64,000 nt of DNA, taken from positions 62,001 to 126,000 of the forward strand of contig CAITMJ010000002.1 in NCBI GenBank assembly GCA_903893545.1, in the 5' to 3' direction. Both the position numbers and the translations under genes were made by a program. How positions within the stretch are numbered: the first letter of the stretch is position 1; each line of letters starts with the position of its first letter. Source of the DNA: an uncultured Chlamydiae bacterium (GTDB lineage: Bacteria > Chlamydiota > Chlamydiia > Chlamydiales > SM23-39). The notes beneath the pieces are model-generated. The model ran no database searches. It was not told the DNA's origin and worked only from the letters and a program-made list of their open reading frames with translations. Below are positions 35,271 through 44,530 of the stretch, piece by piece.

Positions 35271-35951
35271 TTACATGTTTAATTCAAAGTACCGCAAGGC
35301 ATATTTCCAGGCTTCACCGGTCCAATGGAGGATTGCCGCTTCTGGATTGGATCCCCACTTTACCTCCCAATTGTATTTAAAAGGGATGCAATCGACAGAA
35401 ATCTGATGGGCGCAGATGAAGGATAAAAGCTCATCGTCTCCAAGAAATAAACCGTTCTCTCGGTGAGCAAAGTGGGCCCATAGATCCAATAAAGGCGAAT
35501 TTTTCTCAAAGAGAACGACTCCGCTACTATACGGTGTAATGTGAAGACGGACCTTCTCCCAAAAGACTGAAGCGCCGCCTCTTAAGGCCATTTTGTTCGA
35601 AGTTAGCGGGATCGACAAAATGGGTGTTAAATTCTCTAGAACTTGGCAATCGAGATCCAGCCATAGCGTCCGCAAAAAGGGGGATTGTTTCATCAGAAGG
35701 GGTTTACGAAACCAAGCGACTCTCTGTGGTGTTAAGGTCTCATACTTGCTCTTTTCTTGAATGGAGTGAAGGGGAATCTCCGAAGAGGGGATGAGGATTC
35801 CCCGTTCTTTGCACCATTTTCTCCCTTCGTCTGACATCCCCAGATCGCCAAAAGCGATCGGAAGCTCGGGGTGAACCTTTCGAAAGTGGGAATACCACCA
35901 GGGCAATAACCACTCTTGGTTTTCATCGCAGCCGGTTAAAATTCCCATCAT
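35271..35951 (-). CDS. GT8-like glycosyltransferase
   Basis: The 226-aa GT-A type protein has 'LWLDLDCQV' (a DxD metal/nucleotide-sugar site, about residue 99), 'ITPYSSGVVLFEK' and a C-terminal 'ILHWTGEAWK' typical of GT8-like transferases. It lacks a signal or membrane segment. The start overlaps the upstream GT9-like gene (ATGA), so it belongs to the minus-strand sugar-transfer operon. Substrate unknown. Confidence 0.75.
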   Translation of the reverse strand: MMGILTGCDENQEWLLPWWYSHFRKVHPELPIAFGDLGMSDEGRKWCKERGILIPSSEIPLHSIQEKSKYETLTPQRVAWFRKPLLMKQSPFLRTLWLDLDCQVLENLTPILSIPLTSNKMALRGGASVFWEKVRLHITPYSSGVVLFEKNSPLLDLWAHFAHRENGLFLGDDELLSFICAHQISVDCIPFKYNWEVKWGSNPEAAILHWTGEAWKYALRYFELNM

Positions 35952-36757
35952 AAGATTTGCCGGATTGCGTCGATAACGCGGGAGGTGTCCTGAATACAGC
36001 AGGGAGGAGCCTGGCCTTGTTCAACTCTACGGCATGGCTCGCCAAAGGTGCCGGGCTTTCCGTGATAGCAGTGGGCAAATGGGCAGGGGCTTTGTAGAAA
36101 CACTTTTTTTATCCGATCGAGGTGTCGATACATCGGATTGACCGATCCGAAGAAAAGTACGGAAGGGATGCGCATTGCAGCGGCAACGTGGCTGGGGCCT
36201 GAGTCTAAGCCGATAAATAGTTTGGCATGGGAGATGAGAGAGATGACTTCTCGAAAATCTTGCGTCGGATGCCAAGTTGTGACGAGGTCTGCCCCTTCTT
36301 TTGAGATTTGGATTGGCTCTAACCCTTGTGAGCGAACATAACGGACGACCTCTTCCCAATCGACTCCATAGACATTGCGAAAGTTTCTTGCATTCTCATA
36401 TCTATCGAGATGGAAAAGAGCGTACTCTTTTTCGATTTTTCGTTTCTTTTCCTCTGGCGAGAGGTAAAGTTTTGGATAGGAGAGCTCCATGTTCGAAATT
36501 CCCGCCGCCAGGCAATACGCCTCTAGATGATGCATTTTAGGATGGTCTTGGAAGCGGAGCTCGATCGGATAGTCGGAGAGTGGGAACAGTTTTTCTAGGC
36601 GATTTACATACAAGAGATCACTGGGATAGTTGTCAAAGAGCGAGGGGGCTGTCGTATTGAGAAACACCTCTTCTCCCTCTGCAAGAAAATGACGGACGAT
36701 GGGCTCTACCCAAAGGATATCTCCATAGCCATTATTTTGGGCAAAGATTGTCTTCAT
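35948..36757 (-). CDS. GT9-family glycosyltransferase (heptosyltransferase-like)
   Basis: The ATG at 36757 gives 269 aa ('MKTIFAQNNGYGDILW'); the frame is open upstream only inside the GT2 gene. The nucleotide-sugar-binding motif 'LFIGLDSGPSHVAAA' with 'PSVLFFGS' matches GT9 (ADP-heptose:LPS heptosyltransferases and relatives). A C-terminal Cys cluster ('SPCPFAHCYHGKPG', 'GEPCRR', 'PPCC') matches that seen in some GT9 members. Overlaps both neighbours by ATGA. Confidence 0.8.
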   Translation of the reverse strand: MKTIFAQNNGYGDILWVEPIVRHFLAEGEEVFLNTTAPSLFDNYPSDLLYVNRLEKLFPLSDYPIELRFQDHPKMHHLEAYCLAAGISNMELSYPKLYLSPEEKKRKIEKEYALFHLDRYENARNFRNVYGVDWEEVVRYVRSQGLEPIQISKEGADLVTTWHPTQDFREVISLISHAKLFIGLDSGPSHVAAAMRIPSVLFFGSVNPMYRHLDRIKKVFLQSPCPFAHCYHGKPGTFGEPCRRVEQGQAPPCCIQDTSRVIDAIRQIL

Positions 36758-37656
36758 CTTGTCTTTAGGTTCCCTACTTGTTCGCGATACTCTTTGAGCG
36801 CCTTGTAGGAAGATTTCAATCCCCATTTCGGCAATCGAGAGAGAAATGTGATCGGCATAAAAAGGCTAAACCAAAATGCATGCCAAGGCGAATGCCATTT
36901 TCGCAAATAAATTTTCCAGCCGCGCTGCATGTGGAGATATTTCCATGGCTTTGGTTGAAGAATGAAACTGCGCGAGAAATAGTCAATACAGCAAAGGTGT
37001 GGCCAGTAGACGATTTTTAGTCCTAAAGCGCTAATCGTTTTGCATAGATCGACATCTTCAGAGAGGATAAAATAGTTGGGATCAAATGCAATCCCGAGTC
37101 TTTGAAGCGTCTCTTTTTTTAGGAGCATGAAAGCCCCCCTCACATGCTCGACTTCTTGGGTCTTATCGTCATCGAAGGAAGGGTAAAAGTAATTCGATGA
37201 AGATTGGAAATGGGGTTTGATCGTTGACCAGAGAAAGCCTTTAGAAGGTCTTGGAAATTTCCAGGGGCGCAAATGTTGGTGCGGCTCGTGCAAATAATTT
37301 AAAAGCTTGCACGACGCGATTCCAATGCCTTCTTGGGCGTCCATCCAGGCAAGCAAGTCGTCGAGCCACCCTTTGTGGATCTGCATGTCGGGATTTAAAA
37401 AGAGGATATAACGCCCCTTGGCCTCTTCTAGCGCCCGGTTATTGGCCGCGGCAAATCCGAGATTGCGATCGTTTTTGAGTAGCCGGACATAATTGAGATA
37501 GCCCGATTCGATGGTTTCAATCGTTCCGTCTGTGGAGCCGTTGTCGATAATGATGTGTTCGTAAGAGGGGTCTAAAATGTGGGTCACAACCGAGAGGATG
37601 CACTGGTCGATGTACTCGTTTGACTGATAGGTGACGGTAATGATGGAAAGATTCAT
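36754..37656 (-). CDS. GT2 glycosyltransferase, tandem copy 1
   Basis: The ATG at 37656 gives 300 aa. It has the GT2 fold start 'MNLSIITVTYQSNEYID', the nucleotide site 'IIDNGSTDGT', 'NLGFAAANNRAL' and the DxD region 'FLNPDMQ', followed by 'EDVDLCKTI', close to rhamnosyltransferase-type GT2 enzymes. The upstream frame is open but has no conserved sequence. Its first ~125 residues differ from the next gene at only about five positions. Likely transfers a sugar onto the cell envelope glycan. Confidence 0.87.
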   Translation of the reverse strand: MNLSIITVTYQSNEYIDQCILSVVTHILDPSYEHIIIDNGSTDGTIETIESGYLNYVRLLKNDRNLGFAAANNRALEEAKGRYILFLNPDMQIHKGWLDDLLAWMDAQEGIGIASCKLLNYLHEPHQHLRPWKFPRPSKGFLWSTIKPHFQSSSNYFYPSFDDDKTQEVEHVRGAFMLLKKETLQRLGIAFDPNYFILSEDVDLCKTISALGLKIVYWPHLCCIDYFSRSFILQPKPWKYLHMQRGWKIYLRKWHSPWHAFWFSLFMPITFLSRLPKWGLKSSYKALKEYREQVGNLKTR

Positions 37657-37688
37657 GCCCCAGATATAGTTAGATCGCTTGGAAATTG

Positions 37689-38609
37689 TCAAGATCCGAT
37701 CGGACTTCTTTTGTTGGAAAGCGATTTCACTTGTTCGCGATACTCTTTCCACGCCTTGTAGGAGGATTTCAGCCCCCATTTCGGAAGCCGAGAGAGAAAA
37801 GTGATCGGCACGAAAAGGCTAAACCAGAATAAGTGCAATAGAGAATGCCATTTTCGCACATAAATTTTAAAACTTCTTTGCGCCTGTAGGTATTTCCAGG
37901 GACCTGTCTTTTGAATAAAACTTCGACCGCAATAGTCAATGCAGCAAATGTGCGGCCAGTAAATGATTTTTAGCCCTAAAGCGAGGATCGTTTTGCATAG
38001 ATCGACATCATCATAAAAGATAAAATAGCTCGGATCAAACGCATACCCTAGTCTTTGAAGCGTCTCTTTTTTTAGGAGCATAAAAGAGCCTCTCGGCTGT
38101 TCGACTTCTTGGATTTTTTCATCGTCGAAGCAGGGGGGGAAATAACTCGATATAGACTGGAAACAGGTTTTGATTCGTAGCCAAGGAAGGCGCTTACATG
38201 GGCTCGGCAATTTCCAGGGGCGGAGCTGTGGATGAGGCTCGTGTAAATAATTTAAGAGCTTGCACGACGCGATTCCAACGCCTTCTTGGGCGTCCATCCA
38301 GGCAAGCAAGTCGTCGAGCCACCCTTTGTGGATCTGCATATCGGGATTTAAAAAGAGGATATAACGCCCCTTGGCCTCTTCTAGCGCCCGGTTATTGGCC
38401 GCGGCAAATCCGAGATTGCGATCGTTTTTGATCAGCCGGACATAATTGAGATAGCCCGATTCGATGGTTTCGATCGTTCCGTCTGTAGAGCCATTGTCGA
38501 CAATGATGTGTTCGTAAGAGGGGTCTAAAATGTGGGTCACGATCGAGAGGATGCACTGGTCGATGTACTCGTTTGACTGATAGGTGACGGTAATGATGGA
38601 AAGATTCAT
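37689..38609 (-). CDS. GT2 glycosyltransferase, tandem copy 2
   Basis: The ATG at 38609 gives 306 aa, the closest paralogue of the gene just downstream. The N-terminal catalytic part ('IITVTYQ', 'VDNGSTDGT', 'FLNPDMQ') is almost identical; the C-terminal half ('YDDVDLCKTI' onwards) differs more, so acceptor specificity may differ. The upstream flank shares the same gacaatttccaag spacer, which shows that the duplicated block includes the leader. It is the first gene of the minus-strand sugar operon. Confidence 0.87.
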   Translation of the reverse strand: MNLSIITVTYQSNEYIDQCILSIVTHILDPSYEHIIVDNGSTDGTIETIESGYLNYVRLIKNDRNLGFAAANNRALEEAKGRYILFLNPDMQIHKGWLDDLLAWMDAQEGVGIASCKLLNYLHEPHPQLRPWKLPSPCKRLPWLRIKTCFQSISSYFPPCFDDEKIQEVEQPRGSFMLLKKETLQRLGYAFDPSYFIFYDDVDLCKTILALGLKIIYWPHICCIDYCGRSFIQKTGPWKYLQAQRSFKIYVRKWHSLLHLFWFSLFVPITFLSRLPKWGLKSSYKAWKEYREQVKSLSNKRSPIGS

Positions 38610-38719
38610 GATCCAGATATAATGAGGTCCCTTGGAAATTGTCAAGTATGCAAAAACACTTGAACTAGAAGGATTTGTTTTGTTATTCTCGGGGGAATAT
38701 TGTCTTGGGGTCATTATTT

Positions 38720-39865
38720 ATGAAAACTTCCTATCTTCAGCCAAAAAATCCATTGATCCTCCGATATCATCGACTGATGGACGCTTTTGCCAAGTCCGAT
38801 GATGAGCGCGACTTTTATCTCGATAAGACAGAGGGGTTTATCCTCTACGTCGACCTCGATAAGGGGATCGAAGAGCTCGAAGCTTTGGAAAAAGAGGTCG
38901 CCGAGAATAAAGACCGCTATGGGCAATTTCCCAAGATGACCTTTTACGAGATTAAAAAATTCATGGAGGGATTTATCCATGAAAAGGTCTACGACATCGA
39001 TACCAAAGAAAAACTTTTAGATCTGATCTCCGCCAAAGAGGCGAGGGAAAACTTTCTTGAATTCATCTACGATCACTTAAACGAGCTAGAAAAGTGGCAG
39101 CTCTACTACCAGGAGCGGTCTCGAATTCGGATTATCGAGTGGCTCCGGTTGCAGGAAGTGCAATTTGTTTTTGAAGAGGATTTAGACCTGACCAAATCGA
39201 TGATCGAAAAGTTAAAGCGGCAATTATTTGATGCAAAAGTGCCCAAAGACCTTCAAGTGGCTCGAGATACATTGGTCGCAAAGGCAAAAACCTACTACTC
39301 CAATGAGGCGTTAAATCCACGCCCTAAGAGAGGCAGACCTCCAAAGCAAGTGGCAAAGATTGAGGTAGAGCCTCAAGTTTCTATGGACATTTACACGCAG
39401 GTGCCGATGGTCTGTAGGTCTTTCTTATACATCCCAGATATCACATCAGCTTCTTCCGTAACGTTCTCGGCCAAGTTCGAAACAGAGGAGCACCTCCTCG
39501 CTTCTTTACGCGGCAGCCCACGCATTAAGGTCGACGAGAAGCTCGAAGCTCTTTCACAGAGGTTGGAGTCTCTTAGACACCTTTCTAGCCGCCTTGCCGG
39601 GGCAGAGAAGATGTTTGGTATCGATAAGGTACAAAAACCTTTTACTCCTTTCTATAAACCGAAGTTTAAAGAGACGAAGACAGTCGAAATTTTGCCTGAA
39701 AACAAAGCTCCTAAGATCGAGGAGGCAGCTGGCGAGGTTCTTTCGACGAAAAAAAGAGGACGTCCTCGCAAAGAAGAGGCTGCACCTGAGGAATTTGGCG
39801 TTCAAAAACGGCGCCGTTTTGCCATTAAAAAGGTCACCCATATCAAGACCAAAAAAGATAAGTAA
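38720..39865 (+). CDS. UPF0158-family protein with two AT-hook motifs
   Basis: The 381-aa product from the ATG at 38720 has an N-terminal UPF0158-like domain (about residues 8-190, acidic and helical, 'YHRLMDAFAKSDDERDFYLD') and a C-terminal low-complexity part with two AT-hook cores: 'RGRPPK' near residue 204 and 'RGRPRK' near 345. In C. trachomatis the family member is CT429. AT-hooks bind the minor groove of AT-rich DNA, so a nucleoid or regulatory role is inferred. No signal peptide. It is divergent from the glycosyltransferase operon. Confidence 0.8.
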   Translation: MKTSYLQPKNPLILRYHRLMDAFAKSDDERDFYLDKTEGFILYVDLDKGIEELEALEKEVAENKDRYGQFPKMTFYEIKKFMEGFIHEKVYDIDTKEKLLDLISAKEARENFLEFIYDHLNELEKWQLYYQERSRIRIIEWLRLQEVQFVFEEDLDLTKSMIEKLKRQLFDAKVPKDLQVARDTLVAKAKTYYSNEALNPRPKRGRPPKQVAKIEVEPQVSMDIYTQVPMVCRSFLYIPDITSASSVTFSAKFETEEHLLASLRGSPRIKVDEKLEALSQRLESLRHLSSRLAGAEKMFGIDKVQKPFTPFYKPKFKETKTVEILPENKAPKIEEAAGEVLSTKKRGRPRKEEAAPEEFGVQKRRRFAIKKVTHIKTKKDK

Positions 39866-39892
39866 AATATTTAGTTATTGCAAGAAATGGTT

Positions 39893-39921
39893 TTGCTTAA
39901 TTTTTGCGTGTTCTGTATAAT
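39893..39921 (+). promoter_or_regulatory. Promoter of the E1 alpha/beta dehydrogenase gene
   Basis: TTGCTT (39893-39898), a 17-nt spacer and a perfect TATAAT (39916-39921) lie 24 nt before the ATG at 39946. Confidence 0.65.
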
Positions 39922-39945
39922 ATCGACTTTATAACGGACTCTTGT

Positions 39946-42015
39946 ATGTCGATTCATTATTCAAAAAATACTGAACATTCTCTTTTAGAAGAGCTTTTAG
40001 CAGTCGCTGGCGAAGCATTCGACAGGGCTGCGGCTACTCGCGCTTTGACTGCGATGTACCATACTCGTTTTATGGACGAGAAGATGGGCAAGCTCGTCCG
40101 TCAAAATAAGGGCGCAACTTTTCACCTTCCGGTCTCTGGCCATGAGATGATCGGCGCTATTGCTGGACTTTCTCTCATTTCTGGCACCGACTGGGGATAT
40201 CCCTATTACCGCGACCGCGCATTTGCGATTGGGCTGGGGTGTTCTTTAGAGGATATTCTCGGCGCCTTTTTAGCGCGCGATATCAAGAACCATTCTGGTG
40301 GCCGGATGATGCCCGAGCACTTCTCGCAAGTAGATTTACGCATTCCCTGCCAATCGAGTTGTGTCGGCTCTCAATTCTTGCAAGCGGTAGGAACTGCCAA
40401 ATCAGCCGTTCTTCGCGGGGCAAAAGAAGTGGTCTATGTCTCTGGCGGAGACGGGTCTACATCGCAAGGCGATTTTCACGAAGCGCTCAATTTTTCCTGT
40501 ATCCACAACCTCCCGATTGTATTTGTCATTCAAGATAACGGCTGGGCGATTTCGGTTCCTTCTAGCGAGCAAACAGCGGGCGGAACGATTGCGCCTATGG
40601 CGCGTGGGTATGAAGGTCTTGCGGTCTTTGAAATCGATGGTTGCGATTACATGGAGACTTCTTCTACCCTTTCTCGAGCAGTCGCTAAAGCGCGCTCTGG
40701 CAAAGGACCTAGTTTAGTTGTGGCCAAAGTACCGCGCATCGGCGCTCATAGCAGTAGCGACGATCCTAAAAAATACAAAGATGATGCTATTTTAGCCGAA
40801 GAAAAAGCACGCGATCCGATCGCCAGGATGGAAAAATGGCTCATCGATCAAAAGGCATTTTCAGAAGAAGAAATTCAAGCCCTTCGCAAGCAATGTTTCC
40901 AAGATATTGAAGCGGCCGCCGACGCAGCAGATACAGTTCCCTTTCCTCCCCGCTCATCGGCCGCTGAACTCATCTTTAAACCGTTTACTCCGCCTGCCAG
41001 CGTTCCTGGCGATCCGAATGCCGAGTCGGTTGTTCTTATGGATGCGCTCAATCACGCTCTTTTTGAAGAGATGGAAAGAGATCCTGGCGTTGTCGTCTTC
41101 GGGCAAGATGTCGCCCACGGTAAAGGGGGCGTTTTTGGCATTACGCGCAACCTCACAGACCGTTTTGGAAAAGAGAGATGCTTCAATACGCCGCTTGCAG
41201 AGTCGACCATTGTGGGTTTAGCGATTGGTCTATCTGCGGATGGGTTTCATAAACCGGTCGCTGAAATCCAATTTGCCGACTATTCTTGGACCGGGATGAA
41301 TCAAATTTTCAATGAATTATCGAGCATCTACTACCGCTCAAAAGGGCAGTGGTCCTGTCCTGTTGTGATTCGGATGCCTTACGGCGCCTATATTCAGGGA
41401 GGCCCTTACCATTCTCAAAGTATAGAGGCATATCTCAATCACTGTCCTGGCTTAAAAATCGTCATTCCGAGCAATGCTGCCGATGCAAAGCGGCTCCTTA
41501 AAACCGCAATCCGCGATCCTAACCCCGTGATCTTTCTCGAACACAAGGCCCTCTATCGGCAGCGCGTCTTTTGCGCGCGGACAGAACCTGGTCCTGAGGA
41601 ATTTTTGCCCTTTGGAGAGGCCAACATCGTCAGAGCCGGCACCGATGCCACAATCGTTGTTTGGGGAATGATGGTTCAAATGGTGAGTGACGTCGCAGAG
41701 CAACTCGCCAAAGAGGGGATCTCCATCGAAGTGATCGATCTTCGGACGATCGTTCCTCTCGATTTTGAGACGGTTCTCTCTTCGATTAAAAAGACAGGGA
41801 AGCTTCTTATCGCCCATGAAGCAGCCCTCAATGGCGGTTTTGGCGCAGAGCTCGCTGCGCGCGCCGCAAGCCAAGCGTTTCAATATCTCGATGCTCCTAT
41901 CGTCCGCGTAGCGAGCAAAGATTGCCCAGTCCCTTACTGCAAAGATCTAGAAGAGGAAGTTCTTCCCCAGAAAAAAGATCTCGAAGCAGCTCTTCGCAAA
42001 CTCGCTCAGTATTAG
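39946..42015 (+). CDS. Fused 2-oxoacid dehydrogenase E1 alpha-beta
   Basis: The 689-aa protein joins an E1-alpha (about residues 1-340) to an E1-beta (about 360-689). The TPP motif 'GGDGSTSQGDFHEALNF' starts near residue 167 and ends at 'IQDNGWAI'; the beta half has 'GQDVAHGKGGVFGIT', 'PLAESTIVGLAIGLS' and 'GGPYHSQSIEAYLNH'. It decarboxylates a branched-chain 2-oxoacid or pyruvate. C. trachomatis has the same fusion (CT340). An in-frame upstream start at 39904 overlaps the promoter. The next ~60 nt hold no gene. Confidence 0.93.
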   Translation: MSIHYSKNTEHSLLEELLAVAGEAFDRAAATRALTAMYHTRFMDEKMGKLVRQNKGATFHLPVSGHEMIGAIAGLSLISGTDWGYPYYRDRAFAIGLGCSLEDILGAFLARDIKNHSGGRMMPEHFSQVDLRIPCQSSCVGSQFLQAVGTAKSAVLRGAKEVVYVSGGDGSTSQGDFHEALNFSCIHNLPIVFVIQDNGWAISVPSSEQTAGGTIAPMARGYEGLAVFEIDGCDYMETSSTLSRAVAKARSGKGPSLVVAKVPRIGAHSSSDDPKKYKDDAILAEEKARDPIARMEKWLIDQKAFSEEEIQALRKQCFQDIEAAADAADTVPFPPRSSAAELIFKPFTPPASVPGDPNAESVVLMDALNHALFEEMERDPGVVVFGQDVAHGKGGVFGITRNLTDRFGKERCFNTPLAESTIVGLAIGLSADGFHKPVAEIQFADYSWTGMNQIFNELSSIYYRSKGQWSCPVVIRMPYGAYIQGGPYHSQSIEAYLNHCPGLKIVIPSNAADAKRLLKTAIRDPNPVIFLEHKALYRQRVFCARTEPGPEEFLPFGEANIVRAGTDATIVVWGMMVQMVSDVAEQLAKEGISIEVIDLRTIVPLDFETVLSSIKKTGKLLIAHEAALNGGFGAELAARAASQAFQYLDAPIVRVASKDCPVPYCKDLEEEVLPQKKDLEAALRKLAQY

Positions 42016-42151
42016 TTCATAGTTGACTTTATACAGAACGTAATTCATAAATCGGTTTTCCCTATGCTGGCGCCGATTTTTGAATTACATTGTGTATATT
42101 TTCGATAGCCATGAAAAGAAACTCAAAAACCGCCTCACCCGGGGAGCAATA

Positions 42152-43039
42152 ATGTCCATAGATATCGCGAGGCGTTATTTAATAGTAACACCCGATTATG
42201 ATGAAAAATCAGCTGGCATATGGGTGCTGCACAAACTGTGCAATGATTTGAACATATTGCAACCTGGTACGGCTTATGTGATGTGTGGTAAGACAAATCC
42301 TGACTGGAATACACCAATCGGCAGAGACCTTGCCAATCTTATGCGCGATGGTATTTTGATATACCCAGAAGCCTTCAACGATACTCTTGGGCATAATGGA
42401 CGCGTTGTTAGATATATTTTGAACAAACCAGGCTATTGTTCTCCAAGGACAAAGGTTCTGCCGGTGGATGATTTTCATCTCTGCTTTTCGCGGATTTTCC
42501 GCTCTCCAGAGAAGCCTGCAGATCAAGTATTGTTCATGCCTCATCTAGCAGATGAGCTATGTATTGACAAGCACTTGCCTCGTGAAAGTATGTGTTGGTA
42601 TATAGGGAAATCATCGCCGATATACAATGAAAATCCAAATCGCGCTCCAAAGCATATCGGCCTGCAACAGATTTGTTGGCACATGCAAGAGGATCATATA
42701 CTATTGCCAAATGATCGTAGTTGGCCGCTGTCCGCGTTAATAGATGTTTTCAATCGCTGCAAATTGTTTTTCTGTTATGACAACATGACCGCGGTATTCA
42801 AGATTGCAACAATGTGTGGTTGTCCAACGATTATCATACCAAATGGTATGTTTCAACGCGAAGAGTTTGAGCAAAGCGAATGGGGATTGGATGGGTTGGC
42901 TTGGGGGGTATCAGAGCTGGAAATTCAACGTGCAGTCGCCACGGTAAACAAAAGCAGAGCATGGTACGAAATAATCAAACGCGAGTACTGGTCCTCACTG
43001 CAGGAATTCGTCAAAAAAACGCAAATGAAGTTTAAGTAA
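42152..43039 (+). CDS. Glycosyltransferase-like protein, surface sugar island
   Basis: The ATG at 42152 (GGGGAG ribosome site) gives 295 aa. The N-terminal 'TPDYDEKSAGIWVLHKLCND' with a following 'LNILQPGTAY' is the motif found at the start of many glycan-locus transferases that bind a nucleotide sugar; the C-terminal half contains 'FFCYDNMTAVFKIATMCGCP', the part that usually holds the donor. No transmembrane segment. First gene of an AT-rich four-gene block. Confidence 0.6.
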   Translation: MSIDIARRYLIVTPDYDEKSAGIWVLHKLCNDLNILQPGTAYVMCGKTNPDWNTPIGRDLANLMRDGILIYPEAFNDTLGHNGRVVRYILNKPGYCSPRTKVLPVDDFHLCFSRIFRSPEKPADQVLFMPHLADELCIDKHLPRESMCWYIGKSSPIYNENPNRAPKHIGLQQICWHMQEDHILLPNDRSWPLSALIDVFNRCKLFFCYDNMTAVFKIATMCGCPTIIIPNGMFQREEFEQSEWGLDGLAWGVSELEIQRAVATVNKSRAWYEIIKREYWSSLQEFVKKTQMKFK

Positions 43040-43047
43040 GCCCTTTC

Positions 43048-43893
43048 ATGAAGAAGATGATCATCACCGGAGGAAAGACGAGTTTTATCGGCAGAAATCT
43101 CTGTGATTTCTACAAAGATAAATATGAAATCCACACGATGGACAAATGGACAAAACCTCAACAGTATTTAGAAAATCATGTAAAACCAGACATCATCATT
43201 CATGCGGGCGCTGAGATTTATAACGACGATGCGATGTTTCAGTATAACATTGAACGATCAAAAGAAATTTTAGATTATTGCCGATACAACCTAATTGAGA
43301 AGGTGATTATTTTTGGAAGTTCATCGGAATACGGCCGCGTTTCCTGGCCGATTTCTGAGGATCATGGGCTCAATCCGAATACGATGTATGAAGCCACAAA
43401 AGGCGCAGTTTCCTTGCTAGCGCAAGGATATTCAAAAACATATGACATTCCAATCACATTGATTCGTCCATTCACAATCGTTGGCCGATACGAAAAACCC
43501 CATAAATTCTTTCCAACTTTGTATCGAGCCGCCAGAAAAAATCTGCCAATAAAACTTGCTCCTGGCGTTCATGACTTTGTATTCATCGATGATTTTCTAG
43601 CCGCCTTTGATGTTCTCCTAAATCGCAAAGAAGAGGCGTTGTTTAATGTAATTAATATAGGATCTGGACGCCAAACATCCAACCATGAAATTGTGTCAGT
43701 TTTTGCAAATACAATGAATTATTTATATAATATTGAACATATTGGAAAGTTGCGGTCATTTGATTCTGATCATTGGGTTTGCAATAACGAAAAATTATTT
43801 AGCAAATACGGCTTCAGGAATTTTTCATCCATTCACGAAGGGGTGCAGAAATTTGTTGCGGATTGCGATCGCTTGGGATTATACAATGAATAA
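43048..43893 (+). CDS. NAD-dependent nucleotide-sugar epimerase/dehydratase (extended SDR)
   Basis: The 281-aa SDR protein starts 'MKKMIITGGKTSFIGRNL' (nucleotide-binding GGxxxFIG variant) and has the catalytic set SSSEYG at about residue 90 and YEATK (Y-x3-K) at about residue 112, with 'IRPFTIVG' and 'FVFIDDFLAAF' downstream. It is likely a UDP/GDP/dTDP-sugar epimerase or dehydratase. No strong ribosome site. Overlaps the transketolase-like gene by 8 nt. Confidence 0.87.
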   Translation: MKKMIITGGKTSFIGRNLCDFYKDKYEIHTMDKWTKPQQYLENHVKPDIIIHAGAEIYNDDAMFQYNIERSKEILDYCRYNLIEKVIIFGSSSEYGRVSWPISEDHGLNPNTMYEATKGAVSLLAQGYSKTYDIPITLIRPFTIVGRYEKPHKFFPTLYRAARKNLPIKLAPGVHDFVFIDDFLAAFDVLLNRKEEALFNVINIGSGRQTSNHEIVSVFANTMNYLYNIEHIGKLRSFDSDHWVCNNEKLFSKYGFRNFSSIHEGVQKFVADCDRLGLYNE

Positions 43894-44530
43894 GATTTTA
43901 CAAAAGAAAAAAATCCAAATTAGAATCCTTGAAATCTCATATAAATACAAACTTTCTCATGTCTCAAGTTGTTTAACCGTTCTTCCAATTCTGATTGATA
44001 TTTATGAAAAGAAGGCAGAAAACGACAATGTTATCTTGTCGTGTGGGCATGCTGGTCTTGCTCAATATGTTATTTTGGAGGAGATTTACGGCAAACAAAC
44101 TCACGATGCTGAGAAAATGTTAGATAATTTCGGCATTCATCCTTTACGCGATACGGCTCGGCACATTGATGTTTCAACCGGAAGTTTGGGTTGCGGCATT
44201 TTAATCGCTACCGGGATGGCGCTTGGAAACAAGGACAAAAATGTTTATTGTGTGGTTAGCGATGGGGAGCTTCGCGAAGGTTCTTGCTATGAAGCATTGA
44301 ATTTCGCACAAAAAATCAATCTCACAAACTTTAAAGTTCATGTAAATGTAAACGGTTATTCAGCATATGAGAAAATAAATATTGACCATATGCTCAAAGT
44401 ATTGAATTGTTATGATTGCATTGAACGGGCGTGGTTAACTAGCAACGAGTTGTGTAGTTATCCATTTTTATATGGGTTTGACGCTCATTATCATGTCATG
44501 ACAAAAGAAGAGCATGAAAGTACAAAATGA
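43886..44530 (+). CDS. Split transketolase, TPP-binding (N-terminal) half
   Basis: The 214-aa product carries the N-domain of transketolases: 'LSHVSSCLTVLPILIDIYE', 'VILSCGHAGLAQY', 'HIDVSTGSLGCGIL' and the GDG site 'VVSDGELREGSCYEALNFA'. It is shorter than the usual split N-half (about 270 aa). With the following gene it should make a two-subunit enzyme transferring two-carbon ketol units, probably in a sugar pathway with the neighbouring epimerase. Overlaps both neighbours. Confidence 0.85.
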   Translation: MNKILQKKKIQIRILEISYKYKLSHVSSCLTVLPILIDIYEKKAENDNVILSCGHAGLAQYVILEEIYGKQTHDAEKMLDNFGIHPLRDTARHIDVSTGSLGCGILIATGMALGNKDKNVYCVVSDGELREGSCYEALNFAQKINLTNFKVHVNVNGYSAYEKINIDHMLKVLNCYDCIERAWLTSNELCSYPFLYGFDAHYHVMTKEEHESTK

